64,000 bases of DNA from contig JARUPZ010000014.1 of the NCBI GenBank assembly GCA_031213475.1, positions 4,612,556 through 4,676,555 of the forward strand, read 5' to 3'. The stretch is from Nereocystis luetkeana. Taxonomy: Eukaryota > Sar > Phaeophyceae > Laminariales > Laminariaceae. A program made the translations under genes and the position numbers. This document shows, piece by piece, positions 45,408 through 57,803 of this stretch. The notes beneath the pieces were generated by a model. It did no database searches, was not told the DNA's origin, and was given only the letters and a program-made list of their open reading frames with translations. How positions within the stretch are numbered: position 1 is the stretch's first letter; every line of letters starts with the position of its first letter.

Positions 45408-45488
45408 CACCCCTCTGTTCCAAAATGTAAGCACTATCTTAAAATAAATATTGAATCCGAGCAATCCTTACTTTTGGGCACAGAGTTG
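45408..45488. mobile_element. CCACTCTGTCC-family MITE, 81 bp
   Basis: Left CACCCCTCTGTTCCAAAATG and right CTTACTTTTGGGCACAGAG are imperfect inverts. Length matches the copy at 58,217-58,297. Confidence 0.65.
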
Positions 45489-45489
45489 T

Positions 45490-46506
45490 TTCTGATTAGG
45501 AAACGTTGGCATACAAGGGACCCCTAATCCCGAACGCACTCAGGGTCCCTCAAACCAGGCTTTTTACTGACTGCTGCACCGTTGGTAGTGTACAATGGTA
45601 TGGCGTCTATTCTCGCTTCTCGCTGGCCACCTCAGCTCAGTGGTTCTACAAAGATAAACAGTAGACTACAGCTTGTGGTACGTACGTAGGTGGCGTCTTG
45701 TTTGTTGTTGGCTGCCACCGGCGGTTCGTATTGTATCCAGTCAGTGCTAGCGTTGCGTCTTCGGGCCCCTTGTCGAGGTGGTGTCTGCTGCGTTCGCACA
45801 ACGCGTTTCGCAGCTTGAAAAACAAAAGCAAACATCAAGGCTCCTGACACGAAAGACAATCGCAAAAACTCACGATTTTTAACATTAATAAATTTTATAG
45901 TGTTTCATATCAAATAAATAAATGCTGTACACATCATCAGCAGCAAAGGAATAGCAAAAAAACGGGACGCTGGCCAAGTCTGGATTCCTGATGCTGGTCC
46001 ACCCTGATCCCAGGTCGACTTGGTCCTACTCCTGAGCCTTTTGAGCTGACTATGGATAAGTAATTAGCCGTCGGCAGAGCCTCCCAAGCACCGTGATCCT
46101 ACGCGAATTAATCCACCCAAATCGGGGTTTCAATCAGAACAGGTCCACAGCAAAAGCGGGAACAGCACTGAAACTACAGTAGCATCGTAGAGTTTGAGCT
46201 GTTGTTGTCTCCAACAGGCTTGTGTCTACAAACAGTACTACTAAAAGTTGCGCCCAATCAATGGCTAGGGGGGGGGGGGGGTGGATTTATTTGCCCTTGC
46301 GGTCGGAGGTGGCAGGGTAGCGGGAAAAGGGAGATACCGAAGCTTTTTCACACGGGGGAAGCGTGAAAAGAGTGGGCAAAAGCGACTTTGAGGGAATATC
46401 ACTGAACGTCAGAGTACCTCATAGCTCGAAAGAAAACACCCCCCCCGGGATGGATAACACACTCTCCGGGGCAAATAACCCCCCCCTTCCGGTATATCAT
46501 ACATAC
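45490..46506. other. No gene recognised
   Basis: Short ORFs only; poly-G at 46,268-46,281. Confidence 0.5.
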
Positions 46507-47245
46507 GTTGGGTTGGCGTCGGTTGGTAACGACACTGAAAAAACATGACGCTCCCTACTTGAGCTAGACAGCCTGGGTACCGTTTTTGTTTTGGCGGTCG
46601 GTCACAGCTAGTGGTCGAGTTGGATTATTTGTACGAGGCGGAGAAACGTTACTCCGCACAACAAGGAGAATGATCGTATCAGCTAGTAGTGTTCAAGGTA
46701 ATGCACCCAAGAGGCAGTTACATAGTATTCCCACTGCTGTCTCTGGGAATGGTTACACCGGAGATTAAAGGAAGTCATTGGATCCTACATATATATACAG
46801 GTCCGCCTCACAAGCGGTTCTTAGTAAGATGTAGCTCACCCTTCATGCGACTCGCCGGACATCTCACGGCGCTTCGCGCTTGGTGCAAGCAATGTCTGCC
46901 CTGTCGGTGAAAACCTGACATGCTCCGTCCCGGCATTGTAGGGATGCGAGGGTCTATGGTCATACGACTACGGCCATGCATGAGATCGAGTACATCTCTC
47001 CTATTGACCACATCCCCCCCCTCCGATCAATCATTTGACGTTGTCACCCGTATGCAAGAAAATCCGCCTCACAAGCGGTTCTTAGTATGATGAAGCTCAC
47101 CCTTCATCCGAATCGCCCAACATCTCACGGCGCTTCGCGCTTGGTGCAAGCAATGTCTGCCTGGTCGGTGCAAACCCGACCTGTTCCGTCCCGACATTGT
47201 AGGGGTGCGAGGGTTTATGGTCATACGACTACGGCCATGAATGAT
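46507..47245 (+). repeat. Family D: one full and one partial ~505-bp unit
   Basis: The full unit 46,507-47,010 runs from TTGGGTTGGCGTCGGTTGG to the conserved core at 46,815-46,998. A second core follows at 47,070-47,245. The core contains CACGGCGCTTCGCGCTTGG (stem-forming) and GGATGCGAGGGT(C/T)TATGGTCATAC. Each core keeps a minus-strand frame ending TKNRL. Confidence 0.8.
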
Positions 47246-47689
47246 AATCAGTACCCCCCGCCCCCCCCCCACCCCCCTCCCTGAGAATGGATCACACGCC
47301 CCCCTGGAGGGATTACATACGCCTTGGAATGGATAGCGCACCCCCCTGGGTTGTATACCACACCCCTCAGGAGGTATGACACACCCTTTGAGATATATAA
47401 TAATCTCCTTGGCGTGGGATAACACACTGACTGGGGGATAATATAATACACCACCGAGGAAAAATCGTCCAGCCGATTTTTCCCCTGAATAACGAGGGAC
47501 GCACACACAATAAGAGAACAATATATTTCCATATAAACCGCATCGCTCGGCGTATGTTTGCATTATCTCCGTTTCCGAAACGATCAAAAGCTTGAAAGTT
47601 CGTCCGAGCGACCGTTTTTTCCCAAATTTAATTTTTCCATCCCATCCCACATAAGACATAATGTATACCAAGCATATTATCTTTGCGCT

Positions 47690-47960
47690 GCTTTCTCCAT
47701 CTCTGTCCCTGTTTGACGTAACTCAGACCCGGGGTGACACTGCACGCACGCACTCTTCCGCCCTCCCTCCTTCTACGGTGCGAGCCTTCTTTTTTATCAC
47801 GAAAAGGGTTCTGAGTTTTATTCCCTCGTCGACTCGCAGCGGAATATGCATGCACACGCCATGTATGTATAAATATGCGCTTCCTGTGAATCACTTTTTT
47901 TGCCCGAGAAAAATCCTTGAGGGGGATCGAACTCGTGAAACCGAATCGGTCTTTCTTACA
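47690..47960 (-). mobile_element. SINE-like repeat, inverted copy
   Basis: Reverse-complement relative of 3,245-3,560 (shared GAGTCGACGAGGGAA on the minus strand), with a B-box GAGTTCGATCCCC. The right end is near 47,960. Confidence 0.5.
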
Positions 47961-48384
47961 GTAAGTAGTGGTTTCGAGGTTTACTACTACTGTTACTAGA
48001 CCACCGGAGATTCGGGCACTAGAGAAACATGCGTCGTTTAGATACAGGCTCACGGCGGAGTGGAGATACTGTAGTGGAGAAGCTTAACGCGGCCACACTT
48101 GCCTTCGTTCAACCATCGTCGATGGTGCAAGTTTGTTACAGCAGTCATCACCAATCATCCCGCCTATGGTTTATGCATGACGCGAGTTTAGTTAATCTCA
48201 ACGTGGGGAAACACTCAAAATAATTTGGTGATCCAATCAAATTGCCAAATTGCTAGCCTACAAGATCTACGCGTAGGTCTCGAGCAGTAGTTTGACGACA
48301 AAAAGTACGGTGTAGCTTCGATTTTTCTTCACACAACAGTATACCAGGGTATATATACCTTTTATTTCTATCAATATTGAATAT

Positions 48385-48610
48385 TATGGATGCAGTTTAG
48401 GATTTAAGGATAAAACGTAATGAGAAGGAAGGAGCAAATACAGCAAATAGAGTAGACAAGCTGAAAGTTGGCACGGAAGGGAGGTAGACTTGGTGCATGG
48501 GTTTCCTTTTGTTTCCGAGGTTTTCTTCTTTCGGGAAAGTTATGAGTGATCCATGTTGAAGATCATGCTGCACATTGTCGGATGGCAAGAAGAGAAATAA
48601 TAATATCATA
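48385..48610 (+). repeat. Dispersed repeat family C, copy 2
   Basis: Aligns with 26,246-26,500; ends CATTGTCGGATGGCAAG then an AATAATAAT tail. An inverted fragment follows at about 48,638-48,720. Confidence 0.7.
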
Positions 48611-49063
48611 CCATTGGTGTTATCATGTTCGCTATTCGACAATGTGCGGCATAACCCCCGACGTCGATCAGGCGCAAACGCTCCCATAAATAAATATGAA
48701 GGCAGCCAAGGGAAACCGAAAAAGAAAATCTACTGTATATATGCTCGGCGTCTCTTCTAGCTCCCTTCTCAACCAACTCCCGGCCTAATACCGATATACC
48801 ACTTTTTCTGCCCTTACTCCACCCTCCCTTCTCACTGCGTGCTCACCACTGTAAATAGTAGTGTTGTATATGTACTTCGTAGACATATATTTATGAGGGA
48901 TCGACGTTTCAAGTTTATGCCGCACGCTGCTGTCCAATGACAAAACACGTAATAATGCCGACACGATTAAAACGATACCTGGTACCCTGGTATGTATTTG
49001 ACAAATAACCTCCTGTTATAGACCACCCCGGAGATATTCGCGCTACGTACTGGGGAAGAAAAG

Positions 49064-49417
49064 TTGCACCGCAGCAGCAGCAGTACGTACGCACAGCAGT
49101 GTCAACACGAAATTGATCTTGCCTTTCACAAACCCTCTACAAGCAGGTGCAATATAAGGGCTGGCAAGTTGACCTACGAGTACGACGGCGCAGGTTCTAG
49201 CGGCATTCTCGCCACGGCAATCACCGGTATAGACTGCCCGAACGGCCGTCGCGCCGATCTAACCTCACCAACAAGGCGGTTGAACAGCGGCGCCAGAACT
49301 GACGACAGCGCTGAAGGCGGCGCAGTTCTTGTATTCCACGCTCTCCCCGAGTCATCAGCCCCCCCAGACAACTTCTCGCGCAGTCGTCTCGGGCCACAGC
49401 TACATCAACAGCAACAG

Positions 49418-49450
<33 letters not shown>

Positions 49451-50065
49451 GAAGAGCAGCGGCAGCAACAGCAGCAACAACAACTGCTACTACTATTACT
49501 ACAACAAAAACAAGTCCAACTACTACTACAGCAACAACAACAACAACAACATCAGCTCTTCACGTACGCCCAACCCGGCTTTAGGTACTACGATTCTGCC
49601 CCCTACTCCACCGCTCACCATGACCCGTGGCGTCCCACCCCCTTCGTCGGCACATCAGTACCAGCGTGTCCTCACCACCAGCAGCAGCAGCAGCAGCAGC
49701 AGAAATCACTGCAGCCCAGGCCATACGTCCGACCCGCTACCGGGTACTACTATCCCGGCACCTATGCTGCCGCCGACGCCGCTTACACCCACTGCGAGTC
49801 AGACCACCACCATCAGCAGCAGCACCACCATCAGCCGCCGCCGCAGTGCTGTTGCTGTGTCCAACCCACTGTCGCGTGCCATGCTTCCGGCCCCTATGCC
49901 ACCACCCACGGTGAACGCCACCATCACCACCACCACCACTACCACCACCAGCACATCTGGGCGCCTCCCCCCTCCTCAAAATCGTACCAGGAACGATTCC
50001 TGGAACATTTGCTCGAACGTTTCACAGAGCGGTACCAGAAACGATTTCTGGCACATCCTCCATGA
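49064..50065 (+). CDS. Glutamine/histidine-rich protein, member 2
   Basis: A 333-codon frame from ATG to TGA. The N-terminal ~115 residues are non-repetitive (contains ILATAITGID). Then come Q tracts (about 115-170, mostly CAG/CAA mixed), a QLFTYAQPGF segment, a second short Q tract (about 205-213), a Tyr/Ala-rich part, two His-rich runs (about 250-260 and 284-295), a CCCC cluster, and a C-terminus of repeated ERF-L/RF units. The unique segments align with the minus-strand ORF at 31,517-32,692. Mixed codons in the Q tracts argue for selection on protein over simple slippage. It may be a nuclear low-complexity regulator; function unknown. Confidence 0.45.
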
Positions 50066-50500
50066 TTATCGTAGCACATTGTTGCAACTTTGACAAGGGA
50101 AAACACTTCCGAGACGGGGGTGCTGGCGAGACTGACGGACTTCGCGATACCGAAAGTTGTGGGTGTAGGAACTCAACTCTTCTCCCGTTTGTCAAAGGCT
50201 TTCATGTACGATTGTCACATACCCTACGTAACGGCAAAAAAAGAAGAAACATGAATCTCATGCATGCGAGGTGGCGCGAGACAACGGGCGTGCAGTTCTT
50301 TTGGGCTTCACCCCGAGCAGTCACTACATATAAGATCGATGTAATTGCACGTATTTTAGGTAGACTAAGTGGTACAGTCGGAAACGGACATTTTCGGTGG
50401 TGGGTATACAAGGTTGTGGAACTGTCGCAAAGTCACATTTTTGGGCGCTTTCTAACTCGTACTGTACCTACAGTAGTTCTCGGTCATAAATCCTAGGAGG
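50066..50500. other. No gene recognised
   Basis: A 144-codon plus frame (50,062-50,496) overlaps the end of the Q-rich ORF and has no motif. Confidence 0.4.
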
Positions 50501-50674
50501 TCGATCTTGTGGGGGCGCTCGTCAAGGCCTCTTATTGGCCCGAGCAAACGAGTTTCGGTGTAGGGAAGAGGTCAGATGCGGCCAATCAAGGGGTTAAAGC
50601 GTCTTGATATACTAGGTTTAGCGTAGGGGCGATCAGGTGCGGCTCAGTCAAGGCGTGAAGCCACCTCAATATAC

Positions 50675-50682
50675 TATTAATA
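50675..50682. repeat. TA-TTAA-TA scar with exact empty site
   Basis: atatacTATTAATAggtagtttttgttg here; atatacTAggtagtttttgttg at 50,869-50,890 (TA 50,874-50,875). The difference is exactly TTAATA. Confidence 0.75.
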
Positions 50683-50938
50683 GGTAGTTTTTGTTGTAGT
50701 GGGGCGGTCAGGTGCTGCTATATCAAGGGGTCAAAACTTCTTGACATACTATTTTTAGTGTCGAGGACGACCAGGAGCTGTCAGTCAAGGGGTCAAGCAG
50801 TCTTGATATGCTAGGTCTAGTGCAGGGAGCGGTCAGGTGTGGTCAGTCAAGGCGTCAAGCCGCCTCGATATACTAGGTAGTTTTTGTTGTGGGGGGGCGG
50901 TCAGGTGCTGTCAGTCAAGGGGTCAAACCGTCTTGTGA

Positions 50939-50947
50939 TACCAGGTA
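50939..50947. repeat. TA-CCAGG-TA scar with exact empty site
   Basis: cttgtgaTACCAGGTActattttta here; cttgacaTActattttta at 50,740-50,756 (TA 50,747-50,748). The difference is exactly CCAGGTA. Confidence 0.75.
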
Positions 50948-50975
50948 CTATTTTTATGTAGGAGGGGCGATCCGC

Positions 50976-53095
50976 CTGTGGAGGTTAAACCGGGGTGTCC
51001 TAGCGTATTTGCTACCACTACATCGATAAGATACGATGGCCTGCCGGAACGAGTAGGTGGGTAGTGTTTGCTGTACGTACAGAGTTTTTGAATGTTTGTT
51101 ACAGACGCTTGGGACATACATCTCAGCCCTCTCTCTGTATCCTGCGTCTATCACGAAGGCGGTTCAAGCGAGGGCTGCACTCCACACCATCCACCCAATT
51201 GTTTAGCAGCGTTCGGGAAACACGGTGCTTTTACCGAAGCCCGAAATTTTAATAAGAGTGTTGGTGTTGTTTCCCCCGGCCGGAATATCGGGTGGGGGCG
51301 GGGGGCGGTGGTGAGGTCTGGAGCGCGCGTGCTTTTGTTCGTTGCAAGTATTGCACCTATCTATGCTTGCAGCGAAATGTGTCGGGTTTTAATAATTCTA
51401 TTTAGTCCCAGCAACGCCAAGCGAGAAAACGGCTATGTGCATAAAGCCAGCGTGAGCGAAACCTTGCTGCGGAGTCGACGCTTGGAGCGTATGTAGCCCT
51501 CCACGTTTTGGTACTAGCACGCGTGAGTGATTGTTTAGCGACGTTCGAGTGTTTTTAGTGCTGTTTGAGCGAGTTTTGAGTGGTTTCCGTGTTCATGTTG
51601 TTGCGTTGCCACGATTCTTCTGCAGCGCATCATTGTGTCAGATATTACGCTTTGACATATGATCTACATGTACTGAAGCAAAGTGTTTCAGGTTGTACCG
51701 CATTTATATCAGGTTGTACCGCAATTTGTTTGTATCTCATCTTTTTATATATGTACAAGTCTTGTTTGGCTAACGACCTCAGTTCTTCTTCCGTCCACCT
51801 TGAGATGGCACCATGCTTCGTCTACCTTTCCTTGGTTGGAACATCTAGCTTAACCGAGAGGATTTTCTACTGCGGTGACATAGGACGAGCGTTATCGCAG
51901 GTATCACCACGTTAGTTTGGTGAAAGGTCAAGTTAAGTGAAATGTGACAGGCATCAAGGCATCGTGCTCGAACGAGTATTTGGTTCTCTTCTGTTGAACT
52001 GCAGCTGTGGTATCATCCGCACACCCGCAGGCGCCTGTTCTGTTGTGGCGCTTGGATCTGTCCTTGTTGGCTGCTCTAGAGAGGCGACACAGAGAGCTAC
52101 AACATGGCGGTAGGTTATGAGCCTCGTTCCGCGAGGACTTTCAGTATATTTGCCCACTCTCGGTTTCTCCGTTGTTCCTCAAAATATAATAATCGACGGA
52201 TCTTACAGTGGTAGTCGAATCCATCTACTACGAGATGCACCCGGATTTGGCAGTGAACAGGCACCCTGGGTAGGCTATCAGGAAAAAAATGGAGGACATC
52301 CTGTTCTTCCACAGCAGTGCTCTCCGCGAAGCATTGCGGGGGCAAGCGCGGGCAGAAAATTATTGCTTGTTTCAACTGACATAGCAGCGTACGTAGAGTT
52401 CCCACGACGCGACAGATTCACGAGGCAGATCCCACCCCCGAGCAATGAAGAGTGATTGCCGAGAGAGGGACCCCGTAGGTCGCAGGTCAGGATATAGCAC
52501 GAGCAGCAGCAAAACTCGTAGGGTCAGTGACGCCTGCATGAGTACTGCTTGCTCTACTGTGGTAGCAGTGGAAGCAGTAGATAGTGCTGGTTTCACCAGT
52601 CAGAATGTATAACAGGTGTCTACGCCCACGGGTTTTGCTCTGCACATTGCGGTTCTGAGTGAGGATATTTACAAGACGCCGTGGTGTGATTGAATGATCG
52701 TAAGGAGGGATTGCGTGCGTGTTGCGCGTGGGGCAGTGTGACGAGAGACAAGCCGATACGAAGCGAAAGCAAAAATGAGTAGTACTAGTATTTGGAATCA
52801 CTGAAAACGAAACATTATTCATAATTTTTAGTCCTGATAAAATCATACTCATATCAAAGAAGGGTATTGATTTTACGATTTATTTGTTGTTTGAGCTGTG
52901 TGGCTTTTCGTATGGTATACTAAACACCATACAAAAAAAGTGTATTTGTTTTCGAATGCCGACTATGTTTAAATTCTCAGTTTGTAGAACTGAGTCCCTG
53001 TTTTGGTAAATCCAAATCTGTCTGTCTGTCTGTCTGTCCGCAAGGCTTACATTTTCGAACACTTTCCAGTGGGCGGCGATACGTAAGCTCGTTAC
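50976..53095. other. No gene recognised
   Basis: Frames up to about 134 codons (51,092-51,496) and 121 codons (minus, 52,487-52,852) show no known motif. A TCTG tetranucleotide tract lies at 53,019-53,038. Confidence 0.45.
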
Positions 53096-53139
53096 AGGTG
53101 ATATTGTACGACGTATTCGACCCTTGCGGGCCTTATATA

Positions 53140-53360
53140 CTGAAACATACCATATCACCAGGCATATTTAGCCATATAATACATCCACGACATTGTACCA
53201 TGGTACCTTACCACAAACGTACCATACCATATACCTGGTACTGTGTTTTTCCCGTACCATACCGTCAACGCATACCATACCACATACGGTGGTTTTCCCA
53301 TACTCCCATATACCATACCACCAACATATCCCATATCCCATACTCGTACCGTGTAAGGCA
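53140..53360 (+). repeat. CATAC(C)-rich degenerate repeat
   Basis: CCATAC, ACCATA and CATATACC words recur throughout. It contains TACCTGGTA at 53,232-53,240. Confidence 0.65.
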
Positions 53361-53389
53361 GTCAGAGTTGGGGAGACGTCTATACACCA

Positions 53390-54375
53390 GACCAGGTGCC
53401 TGCTACTACTGCTGTAGTGCCGTGTTGTTGCGCGAGGGTGGCGATAAATACAGAGTATGTACGTCGAGCACTGCTGTTCGCCAGACCAAAGAAAGGCAGT
53501 CAGAGTTGGCCCAGGCGCTTGGGTCCTACGCACAGTGCAGCGCATTGGCCGCTGGTGTGCACACAATACATGAAAAACATTATCTGCGAGTACCACTGCT
53601 GTATCCGTCTCGAACGGCAAAACATGTTTTTTTTTTCAGATTTGGGAGGATACCGTAGGACGCCGCCGGCAAGCTCTTGCCCCCTAGAGCATGCATCCAC
53701 CTCATTTCTTCGAGCCCGTCATCTATACTAGTTGATTTTGCCCGCCACAGAGCGGGTTGGTCGTGGTCTGAGTCTCTGTCGAGATCGAGCGTCTATGGTC
53801 GCACGAGCTGAAAGAAAATGTTTGTGTAGTTCGCGTTTTCATTCGCACACTATAGCAGGTATTTTACAGTACAACAACAGGAGTGAATTACTTCTTGTAC
53901 GACAGCGAAATTATCTACGAGTACTGCTAGTAACAGTTAACTGCTGTATCCGTCTCGAATGGCAAAACAATTGCATACTACCAGGTATTATTGGTCTTTT
54001 ACAACAGCAGAGGATTACTTCCTGCTTTTCGCCTTTATTTGTATTTTACGATCCTCGTCGTATGTTTCGGTACTCGCAAATAATAACCAGTTGAAAATAC
54101 ATGTCAATCTGTAGAATGTGTAACAACCCGCAACATGTTTTTCATTGGCCAACAAAGCGTCCTCGTCAGCTCTCGGACCGCTTGTTGGGGGTCTCAAATG
54201 TTTATCTCTACAATAATAGTAACCTCGCTGTTTTTACTTCGCTTTCATGTTGCGGTCCTCGTGTCAATCTTCGGTACTCTCTCTTGTCCATGTGATCTGT
54301 CGTTTTTGCCCCCTGGAGCACGCATCCACCTCATTTTTTCGAGCCCGTCATCTATACTTGTTGATCTTGCTGTGA
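53390..54375 (+). repeat. Imperfect repeats, no gene recognised
   Basis: CTGCTGTATCCGTCTCGAA occurs at about 53,598 and 53,941. A 60-bp block with CATCCACCTCATTT and CCCGTCATCTATACT occurs at 53,693-53,738 and 54,323-54,365. No protein is supported. Confidence 0.6.
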
Positions 54376-54785
54376 GCTGTATGCTGTACGGCGTGCCACA
54401 CCATGAAAACAAATGCCCAGAAAACCTTTGCTACCCAATATATTCATCTCGAGTATACTGCTGTACGTGCTTGTTCGGAAAAGTTCCCAAGTACATATTT
54501 TGGGAAAACCATATTTCACGCTGATCGTTGCATATATATTTTGGCAATGTTGTGTAGACTCGATTGACGTTTTTTTTCTAATAATCAATACCCAAATAAA
54601 GTACATATTCAATTCGTATGATATTAATAGTACGACCACGGGTATAGTGTTGATTACTTTGTAACCGTCGTGCGCACAAGCGCAATACCTGGTACACGTC
54701 AAGAAACCCCGCGGCATACCACTGCTTGCTGTGTGCCACAGTCGACCTATCACTTTCGTCATTCCCACGGCCCTCAAGCATAATA

Positions 54786-54885
54786 TTACGGGGGACCATA
54801 TATAGTAAATAGGACCTACGGTAAAGGCAAAAACCTATATATTTACCTATTTCTACCAGCATCTATTTACTACCGTCCCCCGTAG
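54786..54885. mobile_element. TTACGGGGG-family MITE, copy 9
   Basis: Ends TTACGGGGGACCATA and CGTCCCCCGTAG, TA flanks at 54,784-54,785 and 54,886-54,887. Confidence 0.85.
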
Positions 54886-55484
54886 TAGTAGGCTGTGAAA
54901 GGGTCTGGTGCATCATCACTGCTTACTACCCTGGTACTGTTAGTAGCAGCACGAAAAAGTCTAATTCGCATCAACTTCAAGAAGACAAGTAACTCGCTTT
55001 TACTTTTCAATCCTCTGTGTGGTGCAGACATGTGTGTTCAGAATCTGTCTTTAATCGTCAGTCGATCACTTTGTTACCGTCGTCGTGTATTTTGTCTTCT
55101 CGATTTCAGAAAATGAATACCTGCTCAACACTCAATATATTGTTCCTTGCAAGCTGTACCTACTGATCCACCACCACCTGGACTCTACATGACGTTACAA
55201 TAGCAGCATGCTTCGTAAAAGGAGGGTGTCTTTCCGTACGTCGGGGCGGGCAAGCTTCCGGCTTACATTGCCGCTCGAAACCGGAGCCGTGAGCCGTGGG
55301 CTTTCTTAGAGGCGAGGGGCGACATTCGGCGATATACAGATATCGGCAGACGAGCTTCCCCGTAAACACTACGGTACCACCGCCGTATGGACCAGGCAAA
55401 CCACAACCTATTATTGGTGGCTGTTGGGGGGCGGGGCGTCCTGCTCCCGCCGTGCTATCGTACTGCTGCTGCTGTGCTGGCATA

Positions 55485-55505
55485 CCACTCTGTCCCGTAA
55501 TATAG
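55485..55505 (+). mobile_element. CCACTCTGTCC-family MITE left end
   Basis: TA followed by CCACTCTGTCCCGTAATATA. No matching right end was found nearby, so it is a truncated copy. The flanking 54,890-55,480 has a Q/P/G-rich minus-strand frame (55,160-55,483) with no domain. Confidence 0.5.
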
Positions 55506-56009
55506 TAATCGTGTTTAACGGGCGCGCGAGCGCGAAGCGCGTGCCTTTTGTTCTTGGTTTTCCAAGGAAAAGAAACAGACGTTCAGTCTGAGCCAAACCT
55601 CGCCTGTTGTTGGGGTGCCGTCTGTGCTGGTACCGACTGGTCTCTCTCCACACTCCCACCAACTCCAACTAACTGCGACTTCGCAAAAAAGAAGACAAGC
55701 AAACTGAGAACATCGCTCGAATGCATTTCATCGAGGGCAATAACAATCTAAAATACAACAGATGATAAGTTTTAGTGTATGTAGTAATATATCGTACCGG
55801 TCTGTGTTTCAGTCACTAAAATGACATGAAACATATGCATACAGGTTTTAGTATGCCCATACTAAAGGCCTTACAAGCTAAATAATCAAATAATCATGAT
55901 CAACCAACCAGAAGAACAGGCCCAAGAGAATCAATGATCAAGCCCTTTTTTTGGTTGATTACCAAAAACGCTAATAATAATAGGCAGGTATAACAGCTAC
56001 GGGACATCA

Positions 56010-56140
56010 GGTCCCGTGCCGATTCCTGATTCCTAGGGAGGTACCTGGTACAAGCTCTATGGTCACAACAGTACGACACAGATCATATATGCTACATGAA
56101 AACGCGGTAAGCAGTGTTGACCGTGCAATGCCGTGCCATC
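56010..56140 (+). repeat. Family A, diverged copy 4
   Basis: GTGCCGATTC, TACAAGCTCTATGGTCACAA and CAGTATGC-like words occur in the same order as at 40,130-40,235. Confidence 0.5.
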
Positions 56141-56240
56141 GTACTGGATACGATACTGTCTCTCTCGTTCGCTGCAGAGCTTTCTCGTGCACGGGATGTG
56201 CCTGTGGCGTACACAAACGAGTTACTTTGTAGTAGGGATA

Positions 56241-56319
56241 CACCGCTCTGTCCGTAATTAAAACGACCGTTGGAAAAATAAGATAAAACAAAAGGTGCTT
56301 ATTTTTCCGGACAGAGCGG
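56241..56319. mobile_element. CCGCTCTGTCC-type MITE, 79 bp
   Basis: Left CACCGCTCTGTCCGTAAT, right ATTTTTCCGGACAGAGCGG. Right flank TA (56,320-56,321), left TA at 56,239-56,240 or a CA derivative. Confidence 0.8.
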
Positions 56320-56345
56320 TACCAGGAGACGGGGATGACATCACG

Positions 56346-56430
56346 ACTCCTCTGGCCGTAAATGTAAGAAGATTTTGAGTATCAGCATGAGTGCTCAAAC
56401 GGCGCTTACATTTATTTCCGGAGAGGGTGG
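56346..56430. mobile_element. CCACTCTGTCC-family MITE
   Basis: Left CTCCTCTGGCCGTAAATGTAAG and right CTTACATTTATTTCCGGAGAG are inverts over more than 20 bp. It sits 26 bp from the previous member. Confidence 0.7.
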
Positions 56431-56756
56431 CGCGAGATTTACCTCTTTCCGGGCGTGTCGCCTCTATTTACAGGAGCAGCTGATACATGCTGTTGTCGCA
56501 CTCCTTTGGCACACTATACATGGCACTATCACACTGGGTAATGAGATAACACACCCCCTGGGACGAATTTCAGACCCGATTTCCTCCTCCAAAACATGCC
56601 TTAAGGGGCACACACAACGAAAATAGTGGCTTTGGAAATATTTCTTCGAGAAGGTATGCATAGACGCATCATCGCTCGTCGTATTCAGTACGCCCTACAC
56701 TCCCCGTTGCCGAGAAACCCATCACAGCTTCGAAAATCGTCTGAGGGGGGGGGGTG

Positions 56757-56930
56757 TTCTCGGTATCATGCATGGCCGTAGTCGTATGACCATAGACCCT
56801 CGCATCCCTACAATGCGGGGACGAAGCACGTCGGGTTTTCAACGACCAGACATACACATTGCTTGCACCAAGCGCGAAGCGCCGTGAGGTGTTGGGCGAG
56901 TCGCCGCGGGGGTGGGCTATCTTGCGAGTT
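56757..56930 (-). repeat. Family D core, inverted
   Basis: Reverse complement of the 46,815-46,998 core, with a small length change near 56,845-56,855 that breaks the frame kept in other copies. Confidence 0.8.
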
Positions 56931-57019
56931 ATACGGCTGCCCACGCCGGACACATCTCAACCTTCCTGACTTAGGCGGAAATATAAGGACCCTTTAGAGG
57001 GGGATGCACAGCATTGTCC

Positions 57020-57360
57020 TTTTTCGCGGCGTGCCGAGGCACCACCTGCGGCAAACCTTCCACGGTATCTTCCACGGCATACCACCGAACCCTCCACGGA
57101 CCTCCACGGCATACGATGGAACCCTAACCCTAACCCTAACCCCAACGTAGGTGCCGTGAACATTGGGGTGCCGTGGGGGTTGCCATGACATTCCGTGGGG
57201 TTCCCATGGAGTGCCGTGGCGGTTGCCACGGGGGTTGCCATGGTACCACCGGCGGCATGCCACGGCACTCCCCACGGCGTGCCATGAAATCATATGCCAC
57301 ACCATGGGATGCCGTGGGGATGCCATGGTATACCATGGGTGTTACCATGGCCATGTCACG
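57020..57360. repeat. GCCATGG/GCCGTGG-rich palindromic stretch
   Basis: About 340 bp dense in GCC(A/G)TGG and CCACGGC words on both strands, giving many alternative hairpins. Proline/histidine/tryptophan-rich minus frames are compositional. Confidence 0.7.
57121..57143 (+). repeat. Interstitial telomere-type (CCCTAA)n
   Basis: Slightly over three perfect CCCTAA units, within the palindromic stretch. TTAGGG is a telomere repeat in many eukaryotes, including several algae. Confidence 0.8.
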
Positions 57361-57718
57361 CAAAATTCTTAATAGTGTAGAACCCTGCCTTTAGACATTA
57401 CTGTGAGGACCAATCGGTCCTTAACACTTCCGCCCAGAGCGGTATTTACTTCTCGCGATAGAGGTATCCCATTTTGGCGGGGGGGGAAAAGCTTCTAAGC
57501 CTCCACACCGTGCATCCTTACCGGGCGCCAGTTGAAGGATAACTATGTGACGTGTGCTCTACATTATTGGGCACAATGCGTACGTACACGTACCAGATGC
57601 GTGTACGAAGCATCAGTCGTTTTCATATGCCCATAATATCCCCGTTGAACTCCGGACTATACCTCAAGGGGGTATATAGGAGCCTCTGTTTGTTTGGGTG
57701 AGCCTCTATCGTAGAACG

Positions 57719-57803
57719 CCTCCATCCTGCCCCCAAATAGATGGATCGTTTTGAATGAAAATGAAATATGCAAAAGTATCCCTATATTTACGGACAGAGT
57801 GGT
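57719..57803. mobile_element. CCACTCTGTCC-family MITE
   Basis: Right end CTATATTTACGGACAGAGTGG then TA (57,804-57,805). The left end is degenerate (CCTCCATCCTGCCCCCAAATA). Confidence 0.5.

Larger units (their letters stand above)
50500..50975 (+). repeat. Tandem repeat array with GTCAAGG(G/C)GTCAA units
   Basis: About six units of 60-65 bp, arranged so that every second or third is more alike (~190-bp higher order). Shared words: GGTCAGGTG, TCAAGGGGTCAA, CTTGATATACTA. The array contains exact empty and filled versions of both scar types. Confidence 0.85.

Noticed and set aside
55515..55550. GCGCGCGAGCGCGAAGCGCGTGC hairpin as a terminator
   Set aside because: Only a GC palindrome; no gene ends before it and bacterial-type terminators are not expected here.
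57136..57363. Repetitive Pro/His/Trp ORFs
   Set aside because: Every frame is open because of the GCCATGG-type repeat; no domain or conservation.
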